From: UBA2040 sp041751955
Lineage (GTDB): Bacteria; Bacteroidota; Bacteroidia; Flavobacteriales_D; Crocinitomicaceae
Assembly (NCBI GenBank): GCA_041751955.1
Contig: JBGSIB010000073.1
Coordinates: 78,769-142,768 of the forward strand
Reading direction: 5' to 3'
DNA length: 64,000 nucleotides
Shown here piece after piece: positions 1 to 9,462 of this stretch; positions within the stretch are counted from its first letter, which is position 1, and every line of letters begins with the position of its first letter. The notes below the pieces were generated by a model. It saw nothing but the letters and a program-made list of their open reading frames with translations. It made no database searches and was not told the origin of the DNA. The position numbers and the translations under genes were made by a program.

Positions 1-310
1 TATCAAAAGCTGTAACTTTCCATTCATATCTTCCGCCAAAATCTAGGTTTTCAATTATTGTTACTGGTGTGGCATCATTTTGTAATATCAGCGGATATTT
101 AAAATCACCACCTTTCTGAATGATTTTGAATTCATATGAATTGGCAGCTTGAATATCATTAACTTCAAATAAAACTTGAGTGAAATTAAGTTTTGATCCA
201 TTTTTTGGCGAGACCTGTGCTTCAACTAGTGCAGGTAACAAAACACAACAAATTAAAAATAATATTATTCCTTTTCTCGTAAGAACAGAAATCCATTGGT
301 GAGTTTTCAT
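1..310 (-). CDS. Secreted protein, N-terminal part only (cut by window start)
   Basis: An open frame runs from an ATG at 308-310 off the left edge (103 codons, no stop). The N-terminus is a typical export signal: a charged start, a hydrophobic stretch around residues 15-25 and a cleavage-like site ending in VEAQ near residue 32. The mature part reads as beta-rich, with a Y-E-W-K-V-T-A segment near residue 98 that recalls the last strands of Fn3/Ig-like domains. Function is not recognisable from this fragment. The J-domain gene behind it lies on the same strand, about 94 bases upstream of this start. Confidence 0.7.
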   Translation of the reverse strand, partial: MKTHQWISVLTRKGIILFLICCVLLPALVEAQVSPKNGSKLNFTQVLFEVNDIQAANSYEFKIIQKGGDFKYPLILQNDATPVTIIENLDFGGRYEWKVTAFD

Positions 311-404
311 TCGACTAATTTTTATTGAGGTCAATTTTTTTTGATTTCAAAAAAAGACATGTATTGGGATTCAATTTTATGAGTTGATAACAAAAATACA
401 AAAT

Positions 405-791
405 TTATCGACGTAATATCACCCGTAAAACACCCGCCAAAACAGACTTTCCAGCCTCTCTTATTTTTTCTTCAAAGCTAACTGTTTGGGTAGGTGGGTC
501 TAGATTGATTTTGGTTTTCGTTTGCTGCTCAGATTGATTCGCTTTTGCTTTCTCTCGCTCAATTTCTCGCTGAAGATATGCCATCAAATCAGTATCGTAC
601 TTTTTCTTTTTCACCTCATCGGAAAGAATTTCATAGGCTTCGTTGATCTCCGACATCTTTTTCGCCGCGACTTTGTTGTTCGGGTTTTTATCTGGATGAT
701 TCTCCATCGCAAGCCTTCGATACGCCTTTTTGATTTCGGGGACCGTAACATTGGGTTTCACACCGAGGCTGGAATAGAGATTAAATTTCAT
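405..791 (-). CDS. Small J-domain (DnaJ-like) protein
   Basis: A 128-residue protein whose first 65 residues are a J domain: the LYSSLGV start, helix II with the KKAYRRLA pattern, the invariant HPD loop (HPDKNP) and the EINEAYEILSD segment of helix III. J domains stimulate the ATPase of Hsp70 (DnaK). The G/F and zinc-finger regions of full DnaJ are absent. The tail (residues 70-128) is basic and coiled-coil-like, so this is a specialised co-chaperone rather than DnaJ itself. The frame can be extended to a TTG at 806, but a promoter-like box occupies that stretch, so the ATG at 791 is preferred. It lies 52 bases downstream of the antiporter gene on the same strand. Confidence 0.85.
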   Translation of the reverse strand: MKFNLYSSLGVKPNVTVPEIKKAYRRLAMENHPDKNPNNKVAAKKMSEINEAYEILSDEVKKKKYDTDLMAYLQREIEREKAKANQSEQQTKTKINLDPPTQTVSFEEKIREAGKSVLAGVLRVILRR

Positions 792-795
792 TGTA

Positions 796-803
796 GAAAT
801 ATA
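796..803 (-). promoter_or_regulatory. Possible -7 promoter box of the J-domain gene
   Basis: On the minus strand this reads TATATTTC, one mismatch from the Bacteroidota TAnnTTTG element. It sits 4 bases before the ATG at 791. If used, it rules out the longer TTG start at 806. Confidence 0.35.
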
Positions 804-843
804 CAATTTTATTCGTCAAACAGACCATTGCTCCATAGCTGTA

Positions 844-2991
844 TTAAGGATTCTTTTTAAAAATTGTTCCAAGTCCTTTCTTTATTTTTTTAACGTTTTC
901 AATTCCTTTTTTCAATGGCTCTGTGGTATAATTTGAAAACGATTTATTACTGTCCGTTTCATTATATTGATTAGGATAAAGAACAATTCTTCCGTGATTC
1001 GAAAATTGCTTTTCGACTTTTTCATGCAAATGATCCATGTACGTTAAATAAGAAACTGTCCCTTTCCGTGCTGCCACGCAAATCAATAAATCATTCTTTT
1101 GAATTTCATTCGGTGAAAAATAATCTTCCCATTGTTCGATCGACTTTTTGCTGAATTTGGCGCTTAATCCAATTTTTTTCGAGACAGAAAGAATCGCTTC
1201 TTGAGTCTCATTTGAGCAACAGATCATTATTGGAAGACTCAATTCCGTAGACAGCTTTTGGAACTTGGTCAACCACATAGTAAAACCTATTTCGTGCTCA
1301 GCTAAGGCCGGAATTATAATGTATAGTCTGCCATATGAAACCATAGGACGCGGAAAATGACATGTCAGTATCGTTTTGGTAAAGCCTTCAAGTATGCGAT
1401 CAAAATAGTCTCCCATTAGTTTATCCAAAATACCTTGCTTCTGTGGCCAAGGTAGAAAAATATAATCCGCTAACGTTTCTCGAGACTTTCTGACTATACC
1501 GCTTGCTATATTATGATCTATGGAAGAAATAATACTAATCTTCGTTTCCGAAGCAGCAGCCTCCTTCACCTTTTCTTCTAGAATATAGCGCATCTTTATT
1601 ACATTCTTTTCCGCAGCTGCATTATCAGACACAACCGAAAGTATAGATATAGGATTGCTAGATTTGGTTTCTTTCATTAAAATGGCAAAATCCAAAAGCT
1701 TACCTAAATCCGCTGTATCAACTGAAGGCAGCATGAAACTTTCTTCCCGTTGCGATTTTGAATACTCCTTATCCGTGCTATCGATGTCTTGTTCTATCAG
1801 TATCTTTTTAGCCGCTTTTTCAGTAACAAAAGAAGCTACAATACATGTGATTAATATGAGCAGAATTGTACCGTTCAAAATATTTTCATCCAATATTCCA
1901 GCATTGAATCCCACTAAAATAATAGCCAAAGTTGCGGCTGCATGGGCACTGCTCAATCCAAAAATCAATTGTCTTTGCGTAGATGAAAACCGAAAAAATT
2001 TTTGGGTTATAAATGCGGCAATCCATTTTGAAAACAGGGCAAAAGCCGTCAAAGTCCCTGCAATAATCAAGGCTGTATTGCCATTTAAAAGCACACTGAC
2101 ATCTACCAGCATTCCCACACTAATCAAGAAAAAAGGAATGAACAATGCATTTCCAATGAACTCTATCCTATTCATCAAAGGTGAAGAATGAGGGATTAAT
2201 TTATTTAAAGCCAAACCAGCTACAAAGGCTCCAATAATAGGTTCAACACCTGCCACCTCGGCAAGAAAAGCAGCGAAAAAAACGACCGCCAATACAAAAA
2301 TATAATGCGAATGCTTTTCACTTTCCAATTTTCTAAAAAACCATCTGGCTATTTTGGGAATTACAAAAAACATAATGCCCGAAAAAATTAATAAAGAAAC
2401 ACTCAGGCGAATCCAAAACTCTTGGTTCAATGTTCCCTCATTGCTGCCGATTATTATGGCCAATAAAATAAGTACTGCTGTATCTGTCAAAATAGTGCCT
2501 CCAACTGCAATAGCGACTGCCTTATTTTTGGAAACTCCCAATTTGCTAACTATCGGATAGGCTACAAGGGTATGTGTTGAAAACATACTCGCAGTCAAAA
2601 AACTAGCGGTTACACTGTATCCAAGTAAATAATGACAAATAGGATAACCTATGCCAAGTGGTACGATGAAAGTTAGTAAACCAAAAGTTAAACTTTTATT
2701 CCGATGATTTTTAAATTGATTCAGGTCCAACTCTAAGCCAGCTATAAACATGATATACAATAAGCCTATCGTTGAAAAAAGTTGAATAGCGGATGTTTTT
2801 TCTAAGACATTAAAACCGTGTGGACCGATGATCACACCAGAAATAATTAACCCAATGATACCAGGAATGTTTAGTTTTCTCAATAAAATGGGCGAAAGCA
2901 AAATAATCAATAGAACGAGTGAAAAAATAAGAACCGGATTTTTAAGCGGAAAATGAAACTCAGTCAGCAAATGATTTAAAAAGTCAGTCAT
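844..2991 (-). CDS. CPA2-type cation:proton antiporter with C-terminal universal-stress-like domain
   Basis: 715 residues. Residues 15-395 form a Na+/H+ exchanger domain of the CPA2 (KefB/NapA) type, with roughly 12 hydrophobic helices, a GPHG motif near 56-59, the F-I-A-G-L-E-L-D segment near 82-90 and a helix with V-E-P-I-I-G-A-F-V-A-G-L. It should exchange Na+ or K+ for protons across the inner membrane. Residues from about 400 on are soluble and alternate strands and helices as in a UspA-like regulatory domain, which many CPA2 proteins of Bacteroidota carry. There is no TrkA-N (KTN) nucleotide-binding domain. The ion cannot be told from sequence alone. Confidence 0.88.
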   Translation of the reverse strand: MTDFLNHLLTEFHFPLKNPVLIFSLVLLIILLSPILLRKLNIPGIIGLIISGVIIGPHGFNVLEKTSAIQLFSTIGLLYIMFIAGLELDLNQFKNHRNKSLTFGLLTFIVPLGIGYPICHYLLGYSVTASFLTASMFSTHTLVAYPIVSKLGVSKNKAVAIAVGGTILTDTAVLILLAIIIGSNEGTLNQEFWIRLSVSLLIFSGIMFFVIPKIARWFFRKLESEKHSHYIFVLAVVFFAAFLAEVAGVEPIIGAFVAGLALNKLIPHSSPLMNRIEFIGNALFIPFFLISVGMLVDVSVLLNGNTALIIAGTLTAFALFSKWIAAFITQKFFRFSSTQRQLIFGLSSAHAAATLAIILVGFNAGILDENILNGTILLILITCIVASFVTEKAAKKILIEQDIDSTDKEYSKSQREESFMLPSVDTADLGKLLDFAILMKETKSSNPISILSVVSDNAAAEKNVIKMRYILEEKVKEAAASETKISIISSIDHNIASGIVRKSRETLADYIFLPWPQKQGILDKLMGDYFDRILEGFTKTILTCHFPRPMVSYGRLYIIIPALAEHEIGFTMWLTKFQKLSTELSLPIMICCSNETQEAILSVSKKIGLSAKFSKKSIEQWEDYFSPNEIQKNDLLICVAARKGTVSYLTYMDHLHEKVEKQFSNHGRIVLYPNQYNETDSNKSFSNYTTEPLKKGIENVKKIKKGLGTIFKKNP

Positions 2992-3238
2992 TTTCGCGTT
3001 GTTTATTCGGTTTTTTTTCTCTTTTCTTTCGATTAAAGAGCACTTGATTTATCAAAAGTATTTAGAAAAAATGACAATATTCATTAAGCATCAAAAAAAC
3101 CTCAAATCCAATAAAATCAATGCCTATAGCGTATTTAAAATTGATTTTTGTTAAAGAAATACTTGTCCTTTGTAATCATTTGATAAAGCAAATTTTCAAA
3201 AAAAAACAAATGAAACTTTTCACCTCAATCCATAGGTG

Positions 3239-3246
3239 TAACTTTG
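3239..3246 (+). promoter_or_regulatory. -7 promoter box (TAACTTTG) of the ABC-F gene
   Basis: A perfect Bacteroidota TAnnTTTG match, 24 bases upstream of the ABC-F ATG in the 279-base gap between the divergent antiporter and ABC-F genes. No clear -33 TTTG partner is seen. Confidence 0.6.
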
Positions 3247-3270
3247 CAAACTCAAAAAAACAAGAAATAA

Positions 3271-4908
3271 ATGATTTCAGTCGACAACCTTGGTGTAGAT
3301 TTTAGCGGCTCCACTCTTTTTAATGACGTCTCCTTCGTTATCAACCCAACAGATAAAATTGCCTTAATGGGTAAAAACGGAGCTGGAAAATCGACGATGA
3401 TGAAGATTGTGGCTGGCGAACAAAAAGCCAATCGTGGTCACGTTCGTGCACCGAAAGACGCGGTTATTGCTTATTTACCGCAGCATTTGTTAACCGAAGA
3501 CAATTGCACCGTTTTTGAAGAAGCGGCCAAAGCTTTCAAACAAGTTTTTGAAATGCGTGATGAAATGGAAAAATTGAATCATGCCTTGGAAACAAGAACG
3601 GATTACGAAAGCGATGATTACATGGCGATCATTGAAAGAGTGACTGATTTGGGCGAAAAATACTACCAATTGGAGGATGTCAATTACGATGCTGAAGTTG
3701 AAAAAGCATTGAAAGGACTCGGATTCAAACCCGAAGATTTTCATCGACAAACGAAAGAATTCAGTGGTGGCTGGAGAATGCGAATCGAATTGGCGAAAAT
3801 ATTGTTGCAAAAACCTGATTTAATTCTACTCGATGAGCCAACCAATCACATTGACATTGAATCGGTGATTTGGTTGGAAGATTTCTTAGTGAATAAAGCC
3901 AATGCAGTGATGGTTATTTCGCATGATCGTGCGTTTATTGACAACATCACCAACAGAACAATTGAGGTGACAATGGGTCGCATTTACGACTACAAAGCCA
4001 ACTATACGCATTATCTGCAATTGCGCGAAGATCGTCGTTCACATCAAGTTAAAGCGTATCAAGAGCAACAGAAATTCATCGCGGATAACATGCAATTTAT
4101 TGAACGTTTTCGCGGAACTTATTCCAAAACCAACCAAGTTTCTTCTCGCGAACGCATGCTGGAAAAATTGGAGATTATTGAAATCGACGAAATAGATACT
4201 TCAGCTTTGAAATTGCGCTTCCCTCCTGCTCCGCGCGCTGGAGACTATCCGATTACAGTGAAAGATGTTTCTAAATCCTACGACGATCACGTAGTTTTCA
4301 AAGAGGCCAACATGTCTATTTCAAGAGGCGAAAAAGTATCATTTGTGGGCCGAAATGGTGAAGGAAAATCAACCATGATTAAAGCCATTTTGGGTGAAAT
4401 TGATGTAGAAGGAACATGTCAATTGGGACACAATGTGAAAGTTGGGTATTTTGCGCAAAACCAAGCTTCGCTTTTGGATCCAAGTTTGACCATTTTTCAA
4501 ACTGTAGATGAAGTTGCCGAAGGTGAAATCCGAACGCAAATCAAAAGTCTTTTAGGCGGTTTTATGTTCCATGGTGACGATATTGACAAAAAAGTTAGTG
4601 TGCTTTCCGGTGGAGAAAAAACGCGCTTGGCAATGGTAAAGCTCTTATTGGAACCTGTCAATTTATTGATTCTCGATGAGCCAACGAATCATTTGGATTT
4701 GAAATCAAAAGACGTTTTGAAAGAAGCTTTGAAAAATTTTGATGGAACGTTGATTCTCGTATCTCACGACAGAGATTTCTTACAAGGACTTTCCGAAAAA
4801 GTTTTTGAATTCAAAGAAAAACGCGTGATTGAGCATTTTGAAACCATAGACGCTTTCTTGGAGAGAAATAGAATTGAGCGAATTGCTGATATTCAGTTGA
4901 TGAAGTAA
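3271..4908 (+). CDS. ABC-F family ATPase (ribosome-associated, Uup/EttA-like)
   Basis: 545 residues with two ABC ATPase domains and no membrane segments. The first Walker A is GKNGAGKS (34-41) and the second GRNGEGKS. There are two signature motifs (SGGWRMRIELA and SGGEKTRLAM) and two LILLDEPTNHID/LLILDEPTNHLD Walker B regions with the catalytic Glu. Between the domains is a charged helical linker (about residues 240-300) with QFIERFR, the P-site tRNA interaction motif region of ABC-F factors. Such proteins bind the ribosomal E site and act in translation or ribosome-targeting antibiotic resistance. Sequence alone does not say which role this one plays. It ends 15 bases from the convergent aldehyde dehydrogenase. 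Confidence 0.93.
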   Translation: MISVDNLGVDFSGSTLFNDVSFVINPTDKIALMGKNGAGKSTMMKIVAGEQKANRGHVRAPKDAVIAYLPQHLLTEDNCTVFEEAAKAFKQVFEMRDEMEKLNHALETRTDYESDDYMAIIERVTDLGEKYYQLEDVNYDAEVEKALKGLGFKPEDFHRQTKEFSGGWRMRIELAKILLQKPDLILLDEPTNHIDIESVIWLEDFLVNKANAVMVISHDRAFIDNITNRTIEVTMGRIYDYKANYTHYLQLREDRRSHQVKAYQEQQKFIADNMQFIERFRGTYSKTNQVSSRERMLEKLEIIEIDEIDTSALKLRFPPAPRAGDYPITVKDVSKSYDDHVVFKEANMSISRGEKVSFVGRNGEGKSTMIKAILGEIDVEGTCQLGHNVKVGYFAQNQASLLDPSLTIFQTVDEVAEGEIRTQIKSLLGGFMFHGDDIDKKVSVLSGGEKTRLAMVKLLLEPVNLLILDEPTNHLDLKSKDVLKEALKNFDGTLILVSHDRDFLQGLSEKVFEFKEKRVIEHFETIDAFLERNRIERIADIQLMK

Positions 4909-4923
4909 ATAAGCTTATAGAAA

Positions 4924-6303
4924 TTAAAAAAATCGCTTCACCAATTTAAACCAATTAAAAGGTACATATTTAAACGGAAAATCCAACCAAGTCGAACTGG
5001 AAACAAGCGCTTTTTGATTGCTGAAAGCCAAAAAACTAGCTTGCCCGTGATATTTTCCCATTCCACTGTTTCCCGTTCCGCCAAATGGCAAATGATGATT
5101 AACAATGTGCAACAAGGTGTCGTTGACGCATACACCGCCGGATGAGGTTTTACTCAAAACTTCTTTGGCTTTTGAATTTTTTCCGAAATAATAAAACGCG
5201 AGTGGTTTTTCGTTTTTACGAATATATTCAAGTGGTTCATCGATATTTTCAAAAGTTAAAATCGGCAAAATAGGTCCAAAAATTTCCTCTTGCATGATGG
5301 TGTGATTGGGTTGAATTCCAACTATAATTGTTGGGGAAATGTACAAGTCTTCCTTGTCCATTTTTCCACCAACATAAATTTCTCCTTCGTTCAATAATTT
5401 CTTGAGACGTTCGAATGCATCCTCATTTACTATTCTTGGATAGAACCTACTTTTTTGGCAGTCTTCACCATACATTTTTTGAATACAGGCCGCCATTTTT
5501 TCCAATAATTGCTTCTTAACAGATTGATGAACAAATAAATAATCTGGTGCGATACAGGTTTGTCCAGCATTAATCAATTTCCCCCAAACGATGCGCTTTG
5601 CCGCAATTTCTATATTCGCTTCCTTGTCAACAATACATGGACTTTTCCCTCCTAGTTCCAAAATCACAGGTGTGAGATTTTCGGCTGCGGCTCGCATAAC
5701 CACTTTTCCTACTTTAGAACTTCCTGTAAAGAAAATAACATCAAAATTTTGCTGAAGAAGAAAAGTATTTGTTTCACGTCCTCCTTGTACAACAGAAACG
5801 TGAGCAGAATCAAATGTTTCAGTTATCATTTTCTCCATAACCAAAGCTGTAGCCGAAGCATCGGGCGACGGCTTCAAAATAGCACAACAACCAGCTGAAA
5901 TGGCGCCAACCAATGGATTCATGACCAATTGAAAAGGATAATTCCAAGGAGCAATGACCAACGCAACCCCCAAAGATTCTGTTAACAATCGACTTTTCGA
6001 TGGAAATAATTGAATAGGTGTACTCACTTTCTTCGGCTTAGCCCATGTTTTCAAATTTCGAATGTGATATTTGATTTCACTTTGGACAATGCTAATCTCT
6101 GTAAGAAATGCCTCTTCCGGGGACTTGTGTAAATCAGACCATAGTGCTTTTTCAATCTCACTTTGGTATTTGATTATAACAGATTGAAGTTTCTTTAAAT
6201 GCTGAAGCCTAAACTCAGCATCCTTGGTCTGATTAGAATTAAAAAAATCCTTCTGCTTTTTGTGAATTTCTTGGAGAGTTAATTCAGGAGTCTCTTGCAT
6301 CAT
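4924..6303 (-). CDS. Aldehyde dehydrogenase, class 3 (fatty-aldehyde) type
   Basis: 459 residues, the short length of class 3 ALDH rather than the usual 480-500. Visible motifs are APWNYP (118-123), the glycine motif FTGSSKVGK near 192-200, the general base Glu216 in LELGGK and the catalytic Cys250 in GQTCIAPDY, a hallmark of the ALDH3 group. The C-terminus carries the PFGGTGNSGMGKYHG segment and a hydrophobic/aromatic end, as in membrane-associated fatty aldehyde dehydrogenases. It oxidises aldehydes to acids with NAD(P)+. It is transcribed alone, convergent with the ABC-F gene. The first or second of two adjacent Met codons may be the start. Confidence 0.93.
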   Translation of the reverse strand: MMQETPELTLQEIHKKQKDFFNSNQTKDAEFRLQHLKKLQSVIIKYQSEIEKALWSDLHKSPEEAFLTEISIVQSEIKYHIRNLKTWAKPKKVSTPIQLFPSKSRLLTESLGVALVIAPWNYPFQLVMNPLVGAISAGCCAILKPSPDASATALVMEKMITETFDSAHVSVVQGGRETNTFLLQQNFDVIFFTGSSKVGKVVMRAAAENLTPVILELGGKSPCIVDKEANIEIAAKRIVWGKLINAGQTCIAPDYLFVHQSVKKQLLEKMAACIQKMYGEDCQKSRFYPRIVNEDAFERLKKLLNEGEIYVGGKMDKEDLYISPTIIVGIQPNHTIMQEEIFGPILPILTFENIDEPLEYIRKNEKPLAFYYFGKNSKAKEVLSKTSSGGVCVNDTLLHIVNHHLPFGGTGNSGMGKYHGQASFLAFSNQKALVSSSTWLDFPFKYVPFNWFKLVKRFF

Positions 6304-7063
6304 GTACCTATTATTTCCTTTAAATTTACTACAATCTTGTCGTAAAACATTTTTTTACAGAAAGAATAGAACGTCGTTTTGACAAAAAACGGATGTCACT
6401 ATTGTTCCAATCTTTAAAGTCTTATAAATTTAGAAAAGAGAAATCTCATTAGACATTCATGACATGACATTCAAAAATAATCTGGGTTGTGGAGTTTATG
6501 TCAAAATATCAAGAACAAATCCAAATTAAACGTCACAAAATTTAACCTTTAACTACAATAACTGCGTCGAAACTTTTGATAACTAATTTGTTCTTTTAGA
6601 AGCAATCCACAATCCTGTATTTATTTTTGGACTTCCAAGTGTATATCCTTTTAAACGCATCAGATAAAGTGGAGTCCAAAGCCGTTGAATCATACTCAGC
6701 TTGCAGAAGCTTCCACGTTTCCAATGGCTTCCTCCAATCTCTTTTGTCGCTGAAAATTTTTCCACCCAAGTCCATATATAAATTAACGATGGCTTATACT
6801 TCAATACCCAAAGCTAATCCCTTAGCAATTATCGACCCAATTGATGTTCCACCAATCAAAGCTTTTTGCTTTTCATAAGAATCTGGGACACAAGAATATC
6901 AAATTTTTGATTCAAAAGTTCTCCAAGATAACTGTTGGCTTAACTGGTATTTTTTTTGTATCCATTGATAACGAAACAACGAAGGTTTTTATACAAAATC
7001 TATAATCGTTGATATCTGATATCGTTTTTAGAATGCATTAATTGCTATGAAAACTCCGAAAAA
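6304..7063. other. 760-base stretch without an intact gene
   Basis: AT-rich interval between two minus-strand genes. Its middle (6596-6874) holds a decayed patatin-like remnant, listed separately. The 6304-6595 and 6880-7063 flanks show no frame with recognisable motifs, no tRNA-like cloverleaf and no clear terminator. Confidence 0.6.
6596..6874 (-). pseudogene. Patatin-like phospholipase remnant
   Basis: Reading the minus strand from 6874 gives a frame with GGTSIGSIIAKGLALGIEV, then an in-frame TAA at 6794-6796, then a continuation with LYMDLGGKIFSDKR up to a stop at 6596-6598. G-T-S-I-G matches the GxSxG nucleophile elbow of patatins, and the following A..LALG..x..IVxLYxxxGxxIF is the order seen in patatin-like lipases. 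The glycine-rich oxyanion loop and the catalytic Asp-Gly are not found upstream or downstream, so the gene is both interrupted and truncated. The assignment rests on motif reading alone. Confidence 0.5.
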
Positions 7064-7726
7064 TTACGGTTTGAATCCCACTAACATTTCTCTTTTCCCC
7101 GGCGGTCCAGGCAATCTACTCATCTTCCAACCAACACTTTCCAAATCTCTACGCACTTGACCTTTGGCGCAATAGGTTAAGAAGAAAGCTCCTTTTTTAG
7201 CCGAAACAAACATCTTTTCAAAAATGGAAATTGACCACAAATCGGGCTGAACTCGGGGACCAAAAGCATCAAAATATATAAAATCGAACTTATTCGGAAT
7301 CGTCTGCCAATCTTCAAATTTAGTTTCAATTTTACCTAGAGAAAAATTCGCGTGAATTTCAACTTTTTCACCCCAATTGGCCTTGTGCATTGTATCGTAA
7401 AACTTTTTACCTTCCTCCCATATTCCTCCATACTCCAAAGCCTTCAATTCATCTTCTTTTACTGGAAAAGCTTCAAGTCCAAGGTAGTTTACTTCAATAT
7501 TCAATTCCAATGCCAGTCTTAAGGTAAGATATGCATTCAAACCAGTTCCAAAGCCCATTTCCAATATTGAAATTTGTTTTTTTTCTCCAATATGTTCTCT
7601 AAGTTTGTTTATAAAAACATGCATCGCTTCTTGCAAAGCACCGTGGTGAGAATGATAGTTTTCATTCCATTCCTCAATATGGATAGTTTTTGAACCATCG
7701 CCGGTTTCAATAATTTTTCGCTGCAT
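7064..7726 (-). CDS. mnmD: tRNA (5-methylaminomethyl-2-thiouridine)-methyltransferase, MnmC N-domain type
   Basis: 220 residues, the stand-alone methyltransferase half of MnmC (DUF752). The start has the family's G-D-G-S-x-T and the Y-H-S-x-H-G-A-L-x-E region. The SAM-binding loop is E-M-G-F-G-T-G-L-N near 51-59. The family motif F-D-A-F-x-P and P-D-L-W-S follow, with the C-R-R-D-L type segment near the end. It completes mnm5s2U34 in the wobble position of tRNAs. The FAD-dependent MnmC C-domain is absent, as is usual in many bacteria. It is divergent from dnaB across a 114-base gap. Confidence 0.9.
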   Translation of the reverse strand: MQRKIIETGDGSKTIHIEEWNENYHSHHGALQEAMHVFINKLREHIGEKKQISILEMGFGTGLNAYLTLRLALELNIEVNYLGLEAFPVKEDELKALEYGGIWEEGKKFYDTMHKANWGEKVEIHANFSLGKIETKFEDWQTIPNKFDFIYFDAFGPRVQPDLWSISIFEKMFVSAKKGAFFLTYCAKGQVRRDLESVGWKMSRLPGPPGKREMLVGFKP

Positions 7727-7730
7727 GCTT

Positions 7731-7738
7731 CAAAAGTA
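7731..7738 (-). promoter_or_regulatory. -7 promoter box (TACTTTTG) of mnmD
   Basis: A minus-strand TAnnTTTG match with only 4 bases between the box and the ATG at 7726, implying an essentially leaderless transcript. Confidence 0.6.
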
Positions 7739-7827
7739 AACTTGTTTCAACAATTGTTAATAAACTTTCTTCATATCTTTTTTCGTTTTTTCTCCTTTTA
7801 AATTCAGACAAAAGGAGCACAATACGC

Positions 7828-7835
7828 TATCTTTG
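7828..7835 (+). promoter_or_regulatory. -7 promoter box (TATCTTTG) of dnaB
   Basis: A perfect TAnnTTTG match with 5 bases between the box and the dnaB ATG at 7841. The transcript would begin at or next to the start codon. Confidence 0.65.
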
Positions 7836-7840
7836 TTTTT

Positions 7841-9412
7841 ATGGACAATCAGGTGGAAAACAATAGAAAACCAATCAATCGACTAAAGAACAGTGGCGCG
7901 TTGGCGAATGAATTGGGGAAAGTTCCACCCCAAGCCGTTGATATTGAGCAAGCTGTACTTGGTGCCTTAATGCTCGAAAAAAATGCGGTAACCGATACCA
8001 TAGATTTGCTTTCACCTGCAAGTTTCTACGATCCAAAACATCAAAATATTTATACGGCTATTAGAGAATTGTTTGCCACTTCTACACCTGTTGATATTTT
8101 GACGGTTACCAATCAATTGAAAAAAGATGGTTTGCTCGAAGCGAGTGGTGGCGCTGTTTATATTTCACAATTGACATCTAGAGTAGCATCTGCAGCGCAT
8201 ATTGAATATCACGCTCGTATTATTAGCGAAAAACATATAAAACGTGAATTAATCCGAATGAGTTCAGAGATTCAACGTTTGGCTTATGAAGATACAAATG
8301 ATGTTTTTGAAGTATTGAATAAAGCCGAAGAAGACTTGTTTAAAATTTCCGAGAACAACATGGGCAAGCAAGTTGCTGAAATGAAAAATGTTGTTCGAGA
8401 AGCAATTGATGAAATTGAAAAAGCAAGTCAAAACAAAGATGGGCTTTCGGGAGTTCCAACTGGATTCTTCGATTTGGACAAAATTACAGCGGGGTGGCAA
8501 AAATCAGACATGATTGTGATTGCTGCTCGTCCTGCGATGGGAAAAACGGCTTTCGTTCTTTCCATGGCACGAAATACGGCAGTGGATTACAACATGGGGG
8601 TTGCTATTTTCTCTTTGGAGATGTCTGCAGTTCAATTGGTGAAACGTTTGATTTCTAGCGAAAGTCGATTGCCTGCAGAAAAATTGCGTAAAGGTGACTT
8701 GGCTGAACACGAATTTCAACAATTGCATACACGAATTTCAAAACTATCTCAAGCGCCTTTATATATCGATGATACAGCAGGTATTTCTATTTTTGATTTA
8801 CGCGCAAAATGTCGTCGTTTGAAATTGCAATTCGATATTCAAATGGTCATCATCGACTACTTGCAATTGATGACTGCTGGTGGTGGAAAAGGTTCTGGTA
8901 ATCGTGAACAAGAAATCTCTTTAATTTCTAGATCCATCAAAGAAATAGCGAAAGAATTGAATGTTCCTATTATCGCTCTATCTCAGTTGAGTCGTTCGGT
9001 TGAACAAAGAGGTGGTGACAAGCGACCTGTCCTTTCTGATTTGCGTGAATCAGGAGCTATCGAGCAAGATGCAGACATCGTTTCGTTTATTTATAGACCG
9101 GAATATTATGGTTTGATGGATGATGGAGAAGGTGGATCAAATGCAGGAATTGGAGAAATTATTGTCGCCAAACACAGAAATGGTTCATTGGACACCGTTC
9201 GTTTGCGTTTTATTGGTCAATATGCCCGATTTGAGAATTTGGATAGCATGGAGAACGACTTTACTCCTACTTCTTTTGGATCGGCAATGAATAGTAACAA
9301 AGCCTTAGAAAGTGCTGCAAATGCTTTCACAATACCGAGTAAAATCAACAGTATAAATGAGTTGGAAGGTGAAGATTTTAATTCCGGTAGCGATATTGAG
9401 GATCCATTTTAA
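7841..9412 (+). CDS. dnaB: Replicative DNA helicase DnaB
   Basis: 523 residues. The N-terminal primase-interacting domain covers roughly 30-130 (PPQAVDIEQAVLGALMLE is the classic start) and a linker helix follows. The RecA-like helicase domain starts near 205 (SGVPTGFFDLDKITAGW). Walker A is RPAMGKT (230-236), Walker B is IIDYLQLM, and the arginine-finger/lever region includes LSQLSRSVEQRG and SDLRESGAIEQDAD. It unwinds DNA ahead of the replication fork as a hexamer. The C-terminal 60 residues are low-complexity and variable. There is no intein or inserted domain. Confidence 0.97.
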   Translation: MDNQVENNRKPINRLKNSGALANELGKVPPQAVDIEQAVLGALMLEKNAVTDTIDLLSPASFYDPKHQNIYTAIRELFATSTPVDILTVTNQLKKDGLLEASGGAVYISQLTSRVASAAHIEYHARIISEKHIKRELIRMSSEIQRLAYEDTNDVFEVLNKAEEDLFKISENNMGKQVAEMKNVVREAIDEIEKASQNKDGLSGVPTGFFDLDKITAGWQKSDMIVIAARPAMGKTAFVLSMARNTAVDYNMGVAIFSLEMSAVQLVKRLISSESRLPAEKLRKGDLAEHEFQQLHTRISKLSQAPLYIDDTAGISIFDLRAKCRRLKLQFDIQMVIIDYLQLMTAGGGKGSGNREQEISLISRSIKEIAKELNVPIIALSQLSRSVEQRGGDKRPVLSDLRESGAIEQDADIVSFIYRPEYYGLMDDGEGGSNAGIGEIIVAKHRNGSLDTVRLRFIGQYARFENLDSMENDFTPTSFGSAMNSNKALESAANAFTIPSKINSINELEGEDFNSGSDIEDPF

Positions 9413-9462
9413 AAGAAAGGCAAGATTTTTGCGTTAAATTGCAAAAGATTATTTCAATTCAC

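Noticed and set aside
6583..6804. 73-residue minus-strand open frame in the patatin remnant
   Set aside because: It is in a different frame from the patatin-like reading and has no recognisable motif; it appears to be a by-product of the decayed gene.
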